64,000 bases of DNA from Jackrogersella multiformis (taxonomy: Eukaryota > Ascomycota > Sordariomycetes > Xylariales > Hypoxylaceae): NCBI GenBank assembly GCA_902806575.1, contig CADCXD010000018.1:3906001-3970000 (forward strand), in the 5' to 3' direction. How positions within the stretch are numbered: the first letter of the stretch is position 1; the number at the start of each line of letters is the position of its first letter. Positions 56,998-64,000 of the stretch are shown piece by piece. A program made the translations under genes and the position numbers. Below the pieces are notes generated by a model. It was not told where the DNA came from and did no database searches. It worked only from the letters and a program-made list of their open reading frames with translations.

Positions 56998-58242
56998 CTA
57001 ATTCTTTGGTGTCTCCAAGTATGACCCAAGACCCCATAGAGCGGCGCAACTGGCTAATGCTGTCGCACCCACAAGTTTCTTCGTGTACCAGTTGTCATCT
57101 GTCAATGGCTTGGCCGTCTGGACTTTCTTTGATGGTCGAGACTCCATCTTGCTCGACTCTGTGGCATTACTCTTGTTTGCTGCCACCTCCTCTTGCTCGG
57201 CCAGCTCTCGTAGTTTTGCTATCGTCTTGCTAAGAGTCAACATGTCTTCGTCGATCGTAATATTCCTAGCTCCATCTACCTCCACATTCTGTATGTTCCC
57301 AAAGAAGTCGGTAAGCAGCCGGCTTCGCGCAGCTTCTGCGCCGCCCCGGAATAGGTCGTACCGGACACCGGCGTTAGAATGAATCTTCTCGTAGTTATAG
57401 CTGTCAAATAGGTCGCCGACCGTCTTCTTACTGCCGAGGTCTTTGACTTCCGACTCGAGAAATTCGAGGTTGTAATACGTGTACCGGTCGATAACAGCGA
57501 CTCCGACGTCGTTATCGGCATGGTGGGAATATGAGGACTGGTCTAACTCGGAAGACCCAGTGGCGATGATGTTAGGAGAGTAGAGCTTGCTGTACATAGT
57601 GTTCGCTTGGCACGTGTCGATCATGAATAGAATCTCGTGGTATCTGCCCATCACCATCGTCAGTTAAGACGCAGAATGTTCAGTCCCTCTAGTTCTTTAC
57701 CTTCTTTTCTCCCACATTTGTTCGAATGCGTCTGCCAAGTCGAAAGCGCCGATTTCTTCGGCGTCCTGGAATTTTAAAAATTCGTTTCCTCCGTGGCCCG
57801 TCATATACACGAAGATGTTGCTCCGGTCATCGGTCAGTAGCCGCTTGCTCCTGGGCATCTCGTCTCCAACGCGGTCGGTCAGCAATCGAATGAAGTTTTC
57901 GACGGTCACCTCGTATCCTCGGTAGTCGACTTCGATGTTGTCCCCGTATAGGTCGACGGCGCGGTCTGCGTTACTATACACGGTCCCGGGGAAGGCATTC
58001 CGGGGGTTGCAGGCCATATCGTCGGGAAGCATGAGGATGATTTGCGAGTCGGGTATGCCTAGCCGCTTGACGGTTCGGTACATGGACAAGACATTGGCTA
58101 GATGGCGGTAGTTAAACCAGAATCTCGAGGTGCCTACCAAGACAGCCCAATTGCTGGTGTGCTCGGCTGACACAGGCTGTAATGGAGCCAGTAACGAGGC
58201 TGCCAGTAGCGCGGGAAGATGCAATAAACTCGAGAGCTTCAT
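56998..58242 (-). CDS. GPI8: GPI-anchor transamidase catalytic subunit Gpi8
   Basis: Two exons, 58242-57701 and 57643-56998, give 395 residues; the 57-bp intron restores EKRRYHEILFMIDTCQA. The protein has a signal peptide (about 1-26), then a C13 cysteine-protease domain opening NWAVLVGTSRFWFNYRHLAN. The catalytic dyad is His150 (MTGHGG) and Cys192 (IDTCQANT). A single membrane helix near the C-terminus (LVGATALASCAALWGLGSYL) anchors it in the endoplasmic reticulum, with a short tail. It cleaves the C-terminal signal of precursor proteins and attaches the GPI anchor, working with Gaa1, Gpi16, Gpi17 and Gab1. The ATG at 58242 is preferred over an upstream in-frame TTG. Confidence 0.96.
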
Positions 58243-59487
58243 GGCGGGCAACTTGCTATTATCGAAACCAAGAAGTCCTCGTTTGATGCCCTATAGCGAG
58301 CAGGCAATGATAGAATAGGTACCGATATTCGTGTTGTTGTGCTACAGAGTAAATGTGTCTTGAATGTGGAACATTGAAAACGGATATGGAAATGGAAACG
58401 AGGATTGATTTGTCATCGAGTCGAGACTCAATTAATTTAGTAGTTGTACCACGTTCCTAGTCTTACCTAGCTAGGTACCTATGTATCAATACGAGCGCAG
58501 TGTACCTACCAAATCAAATATCGCATTGTACATATACCTTACCTAGGTATATAACCTATTACCTAATAGTAGGAGGTACCAGGTATCTAGGACCGACAGA
58601 CCGTTGACGCACCTGCAGTTACAGTTACGTCGCATAGAGTTGAAGGTACCTAAGTAGTTTTAACTTAGCTTGCCCCGCTCTATCGTCATGCGCTGTCTTC
58701 GCCCTTGCATCTGCGCGGCAGCTGTGGACTAATAGCAGGTACTTACCTATTATACCATACCTAGGTACCTAGGGTACATTGAGATGCGCCAACAACCTAA
58801 CGCAAATAACTTCCCTAAATTGAACTTTAACTCCTACTTTATTTTCCCTCAACAACCTTGGAACCGCATCTCTTTCGTCCAATGTTCAATACTATTCATC
58901 TCATCCATCCCATCCAAATGAGATGAAATATAAAGTTGTACGACAGGGAAATGATCTAATTTGAAACATACAGCTTCATATACCTAGGTACGACATTGAC
59001 ATTCAATACCGAGACCCAAGTAACCTAAGGTGAAACCATTATTGGTAACCCACCTACATATAGGTACCTATCTACCAGTAAAGGCTCGTTTAGTACCAGG
59101 TATAAAAAAAGCACTAAAAATCACATGCATTTGATGGAAGCTACACTCGCAGACTCGTACCTACCAGCTACTACCCACCTTAGGTCAGCCATCCATACTA
59201 GGTACCTACTAAAATTTTGAGAGTTCCCCCTTGCGAAGTCTATTGGTAAACCTTAGGATTTTATAGTTCTAAGGTTTCTATAGCACTGCTCTCTCTTTTA
59301 CGACGACCTTGGAACCTTGAAGGACATAAGACACCCAACCTCTACCTATACATACTCCTGACTCTATATTGCTATCGATCGGATCGACAATCGGCAGGAA
59401 ACCACTCGTCATATACCTACACTATACAACCTCCCGTATTATCCTATCGCCAGAAGACTCACAAGTTCTCACAAAAATATACACACA
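58243..59487. other. Intergenic with many palindromic repeat copies
   Basis: About 1.25 kb between divergent GPI8 and the histidine-phosphatase gene. It is one of the richest areas in TACCTAGGTA-like motifs: 58463-58490, 58536-58590, 58758-58776, 58980-58990, 59060-59070 and others. No gene recognised. Confidence 0.65.
58463..58590. repeat. Spread of TACCTAGGTA-type motifs
   Basis: Several imperfect and perfect copies within 130 bases, including GCTAGGTACCTA, TTACCTAGGTATA and GGAGGTACCAGGTATC. They lie in the promoter side of GPI8. Confidence 0.6.
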
Positions 59488-61677
59488 ATGGGCCGCCCTC
59501 CGGCCTACATATTTATAGTTAGGTTTGTGCATTACAACCTGTTTATCCTTCCAAGCTCTTCAAGCTCCTAGCTCTCAGCCCCCAGTCCCAGCTCGAAAAC
59601 TAATCTCTAGGAATCTACATCCAGGCACGGGAAACGTCTCGATGCCGCAGACAAGCAATGGCACCTCTCCTCGCCAACCCCGTACGACCCACCTTTAACA
59701 TACGGCGGATGGATGCAGTCCAAGACTGTTGGAGCAAGGATCGCTTCTGTCATACAAGAGAGGGAAGAAGATGACGAGGTCGCCGCCAATAGCCACGCTC
59801 CCGATACCATTCTTACCAAGCAGAAGAAACGCCGCTACAAGGTTGTGATACATAGCTCACCCTTCCTTCGGTGCACCCAGACGTCCATTGCCATAGCTGC
59901 CGGCCTCGCTGCGAATACTTCCTTACCCGCTTCTGTCGAAAGGTCTCCCTCTCCGCGAAGTACCCCGGTTACCTCGGTGCTGCCCTCGAGTTCGGCTGAG
60001 AAGTCCGTTCTGCGACTCGATCCCTTCCTCGGAGAATGGTTGTCCCCCGACTACTTCGAGCACATCACGCCGCCCCCAAAATCTGGCTTGATGCTAATGA
60101 CCGCGAAGGCTGAGCTATTACGGAGAGAGAACTACGATGACTACCCTCACTTTTACACCCGACATGCTCCAAATACCCCGACTCAGTTATGGAATGCTTC
60201 TCCTAGCCGTGGAAGCCCCTTAGCTGCATCCACGGCCACCCCCGAGTCCGACATCCCTTCTGGTCTTGACAGCGTCTCCGCACTGAGAGGTGTTCTGCCG
60301 AGAGTCGGGAGTGATTCGGCTGGACTTTTGGACCCGAAGACCGCGCACGGGCTATCCTCTCCTAATCCCCCTTTGAATACAGGATATACAGCTCCTGTTC
60401 CTTCCTATGCTCTGTCAACATCCGAGCCTATACCACGAGGTTACGTTGCGCATGCTCGCGACGCCTGCGTCGACGTCGACTATCAATGGGACTCTAGTAG
60501 AGACAACCTTGGTTGGGGTTGGGGTGACGGTGGCATCCTGCCCGAGGAGTGGGCGGCGATGCATCAGAGATTTAGGAAAGGGCTGAGGCGGTTAGTAGAA
60601 TGGTATAGCATCACGGATGACCCTGGAGAAATGGTGACCAAAACAATCTCGAGTTCGACATCTACCCAGTCTGCGCAAAAGGAGAGTGACCACCGCGGTA
60701 GTCTATCCGTCGGTGATGATCAAGAAGTCGAGGTAGAAAACATTGTGGTTCTTGTCTCACATGGTGCCGGTTGCAACGCCCTTATCGGTGCCATCACACA
60801 GCAGCCAGTCCTTATAGATGTCGGGATGTCTTCTATCACAATGGCACAACGGAAACCGGAATTTGACGATGGCTTCGACAACGCTCATGTATACAAGGGG
60901 CTTGCCTCTTCGATTGAAGAGCCCCTAATAACGAAGCAAACTACAATGTCAGAGATGTTTGAACTGAAGTTATTCGCAAATACGGAACACCTGCATTCCG
61001 CCATGACCTCACCTGTCATGAGCCGTTCCGCTTCGTCGGTTGGCCGTTCACGTGGTCGATATAATAATGGAATTACTTCTGCTTTGAAGGAAATCAACCT
61101 TGCAGCCTCATTATACGGAGGCTCAAGTCCAGGAAGTCGAAGCAATTCGGCAAACGCCTCTCTTGGTAGTATGAGAAGGGGGTCGCCGGTACTAGCGTCT
61201 GCCCTTCGGACACCGTTGTCTGGTAGTACGGCTACCGGAGGGATAACCGTTGGTAGCGGTATTTCTAGTTTCCCACCGACTCGATCAAATCGCTCAGGCT
61301 CGATTGGTCTATGGACGCCACCAAATCATGATGAGGTCGTCTTAGAGGCGGACGTAGAGACGCCGTTAGTGATCAACCTTAGCCATGAAAGAGACGCAGT
61401 GAAGAGAAGCCGCGAGGCTTCCCCTAAGACACGGCTGCCCGACTCTAAATCTAACAATGTTGAATCTCCGGGCTCGACAACGAAGGCCGCCGAGAACAGG
61501 GGATCTCAGTCTTCGCACGGCGAGGAGCATGACAACTTCGACGAGAACACCGCCCCACGCCTATGGTCGGGCGTAAGCAATGGGGGCCTCTGGGGTGCTC
61601 CCCGGCCCCCAGGAGAAGCTGAAAGAATTCGTGATTTCAGCTCAACGAAGCGACGATGGACCGTTAACGAACGATGA
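59488..61677 (+). CDS. Large histidine-phosphatase (phosphoglycerate-mutase fold) protein
   Basis: Two exons, 59488-59522 and 59625-61677, give 695 residues. The 102-bp intron falls inside the active-site motif, and splicing restores IFIVRHGKRLDAAD with the phospho-accepting His of R-H-G. The fold continues with LTYGGWMQSKTVG and VVIHSSPFLRCTQTSIAIA, and the second catalytic His in VVLVSHGAGCNALIG at about residue 350. This is histidine phosphatase branch 1. It is much longer than the roughly 250-residue core: disordered Ser/Pro/Gly-rich insertions lie inside the domain (about 110-230), and a tail of about 300 residues holds repeated SGS/SRS motifs and ends in an RLWSGVSNGGLWGAPRPPGE segment. 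Related fungal proteins are known but their substrates are not. The tail could be a phosphorylation or docking region. Confidence 0.85.
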
Positions 61678-63303
61678 ATGCATACTATACCATGGATTCT
61701 TTAAAAGATTCCAAAAACCCGTAGATACTCGCATACCCAGGTACATATTTGCTCTCGCGGACGAGAGGATCCGCTACATGGCGGTTTTCATCGGAGCGAA
61801 GGCCAAACCGATGCGTCGAATGGCGTCATTGACATTCGCATAGTTTCGAGGCATGCTGGCGAACGTTTTGAGGGCGTGCTACTGTTTCTATGTTTCCTTG
61901 GCCGAATGTATAATAAGTTGATACCACGGCAGTTCTTCAAGGAGGTTGACACCTCCGGACTTCCCGCTCTACCTGTCTCCCCCATTTTCTCTTATGATTG
62001 CCGGTTGTTGTTTTTTTAGGGGTTTGTTTTATTTTTCCTTGGAGAAGATACCTATTAGTCAGCCGAAATTTGCATATCCCAGGGGGTCAGAAAGGGATCC
62101 GAGGGCTGGAGTTCGTTCAGATTGCAGTGATATCCAACATACTAGGTAAGGTAGCTTAGCTAGTCATCGTCCGTTAACGGATGAGTGAATGAATGCCACA
62201 TCATTAGGTGGTAGGCGACCTGCTGCTTCATCGCAAAGGGACTGAATAATAGTGTTGTCATTAATTCGAGCCCTTCAGTAGACTGTGATAGTAGTAGGAC
62301 TGTTAATGGCTTGATGTTGGTGACTCGGTTTTGTAGGTAGGTACCTAGCCTAGGTAAGTACCTAGTCGAGGATGCGGCCCTGGCCTATTTCTGGTTGGGA
62401 CTTGACCTTGTTGCTGCTATCGTGCTTGCTTCATCGAATATAGTAATGAGTATCTACCAACAAGCGAGCGGGAAAACGGCCGGAAATAACAAGTAGGTAC
62501 CTAGATAAGCTACCAAGATCCCGGGTGGTTTTCGACCTGCATGTGCTTCGTCATGCCTTCTTGTAGATAGATATGTACCTAGGTAGGTAATGGATGCATG
62601 CCGGTCACCTTTTCATTACACACGTCCCACGTCTACCCAGGTATTCTCGCCGATCTGGTTTCATGGCGTATGCGAGTAACCGCCTATATGCCATAGTTCT
62701 CGTGTGCACGAAGCACAGGAAAGCAAAGCAGAGCAGCGAAAAGAAAAGCAACAGCAAAAGCACTACATAGGGGTAGGTAGCAGAGCGGGGTTGGGGCCCA
62801 GCACGACATGAAAGCAAGCCCATCCATCGTGGAAGAATACAACTTCACTTCCTTTAAGTGCCTATTATAAACACTGGCATGTATAACTGGGTATAGGAAG
62901 GATCAAATTTTTCATTTGTATACCTACAATGGAAATTCCATGTCCAGTCGCTCGCGGGGTCAAGACTTCTACATACCTATCTAGCTCAGGGCCTCGGCAA
63001 CGATGAATCAACAAACGGCCCGCCCCCTATAAACGCCTTGGATATGCAATTCCACGCTCCCATGCTCTCGCGCTATATCCTAGGAGAAAGATCCTTTCAG
63101 TCTGTTGTAGACATTCCCTCGCCATCTAGGTCTACGACGGGGTGGCTTCATTCCGCTCTACCTCTAAACCCGCAGTCGTGCCGCCCGATGACAGCATCTC
63201 CTACTGTCCCGACCAGCCGCGAGAGTAGCAAGCTCTGGGAACTCTGGGCTGGTGGATAGGACATGACGGGGCAGAACGCTTCTACCGCATCCTCGTCGGG
63301 TGA
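61678..63303. other. Intergenic between histidine phosphatase and carnitine carrier
   Basis: About 1.6 kb between converging genes. It holds palindrome copies at 62336-62365, 62495-62506 and 62575-62590. Frames of 60-90 codons show no family features. Confidence 0.6.
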
Positions 63304-63974
63304 TCAGTCGACCATCTTCCGCATAAACTGGTGCGCTAACTCCACGCCTAAGAAGGTCGCCGCGTTGGCCGGCACCGCCCTCGCGAGCGCCGGCCCGAAG
63401 CCCGGGAAGAACGCCTTGAAACCCCCCCTGCCGTAAACCTCCTTACACACGCCTGCGATGCTCACTTTGCGCTCGGCAGTCTGCAGCCGGCTTTTGACGG
63501 TGTCGATGGGAAACACGGGAATCCACATGGCGACACCCGCCGCGCCGCCGGCCGCCGTGATGGCTAGCAGGCTCAATTCGCCCTTAGGCTTGCCTGTCTC
63601 GGGGTCCAGAGGAGTAAGCCGCCTTTTTATGTACTCGTAGGCGGCAAAGTACGCAGCGGAGCCGGGGCCATCTCGCGCGAACGTCGCCACGCTGCCGCGG
63701 AATACAGATCGGATGCCGCCCTCGCGGAATAGCTGGCGCACGACGTCGAAGCCGCCCTTGTACTTGGGCTCCTCGCCGGGTTTGAGGCGCTGGCCTTGAA
63801 CCTGCAGGATGACCTTGACGCGCTCGAACGGTGCAGTGATGGCTGTCATGGGGATAGCACTGAAGAAGCCGGCAGCACTGATCTGTGCGATGGAGAGGGT
63901 GCCCGTGGGGCTCGGGGAAGAGAGCGAGGTTACGATTCGCTTGCCGACGTCGTAGCCCCAGAAGGATACGGCGA
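63304..63974 (-). CDS. CRC1: Mitochondrial carnitine/acylcarnitine carrier, C-terminal part
   Basis: The last exon, 63974-63304, encodes 223 residues of a mitochondrial carrier; earlier exons lie outside the right edge. Bases 63975-64000 are the 3' end of an intron with an ACTAACTGT branch and ATAG acceptor. Two of the three carrier repeats are visible. The second has PFERVKVILQVQG, a P-x-[DE]-x-x-[KR] signature, and GSVATFARDGPGSAAYFAAYE; the third has PIDTVKSRLQT and PALARAVPANAATFLGVE. The RDGPGSA and RAVPANAA stretches are characteristic of the carnitine carrier (yeast Crc1, Aspergillus AcuH). It exchanges acylcarnitines for carnitine across the inner mitochondrial membrane, supplying acetyl and fatty acyl units for growth on fatty acids and acetate. 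Confidence 0.92.
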
Positions 63975-64000
63975 CTATGTTTGTCTTACAGTTAGTCTCG

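Noticed and set aside
1..64000. CRISPR arrays, operons, bacterial promoters or ribosome binding sites.
   Set aside because: The window is spliced fungal DNA; no spaced direct repeats of CRISPR type were seen.

Overview
This window looks like nuclear DNA of a filamentous ascomycete, most likely a sordariomycete. Genes are split by short introns (about 46-150 bp) with GTAAGT-like donors and CTAAC/CTAAT branch sites. The proteins are clearly fungal, and intergenic DNA is sprinkled with a short palindromic TACCTAGGTA-type repeat. I found 20 gene models (two cut by the window edges), one gene interrupted by a single stop codon, and one fragment of a broken gene. Exon boundaries were worked out by hand from splice sites, reading phase and family conservation. 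No tRNA, rRNA, CRISPR array or intact transposon was seen.

Layout. 1-679 is the N-terminal part of a probable bZIP regulator, followed by about 6.3 kb with no gene I can support. 6.9-13.8 kb holds NOC4 (ribosome assembly), ATP4 (F1Fo ATP synthase subunit b), a UBE3D-type E3 ligase and a questin-oxidase-like protein, arranged as two divergent pairs. 14.8-26.4 kb holds RAD17 (checkpoint clamp loader), a weak serine/proline-rich ORF, S-adenosylmethionine synthetase, GPN3 (RNA polymerase assembly GTPase) and an Apq12-like nuclear envelope protein.

27.9-37.2 kb is the most unusual part. A 2359-residue protein fuses a ZNFX1-like SF1 RNA helicase, a Cys-rich zinc-binding region and three tandem CbbX-type AAA+ modules. 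It is transcribed divergently, across 429 bp, from a protein whose EhD and EhK motifs resemble DXO/Rai1 RNA 5'-end nucleases. Together they suggest an undescribed RNA-surveillance or silencing pair; this is inference. A Myb/SANT protein follows at 39-39.8 kb.

43-54 kb reads as an accessory block. It has two divergent nucleotidyltransferase-fold genes, a decayed FAD-oxidoreductase tail, a small secreted protein, a beta-lactamase/LovD-like serine hydrolase, a DUF3632-like protein, a hirsutellin-type secreted ribotoxin, and a short-chain dehydrogenase that is intact except for one in-frame TAG where Trp is expected. The TAG could be an inactivating mutation, a sequencing error, or a codon restored by fungal A-to-I mRNA editing.

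54-64 kb returns to core genes: a TFIIIC subunit, GPI8 (GPI transamidase), a large histidine-phosphatase protein, and the C-terminal part of the mitochondrial carnitine carrier at the right edge.
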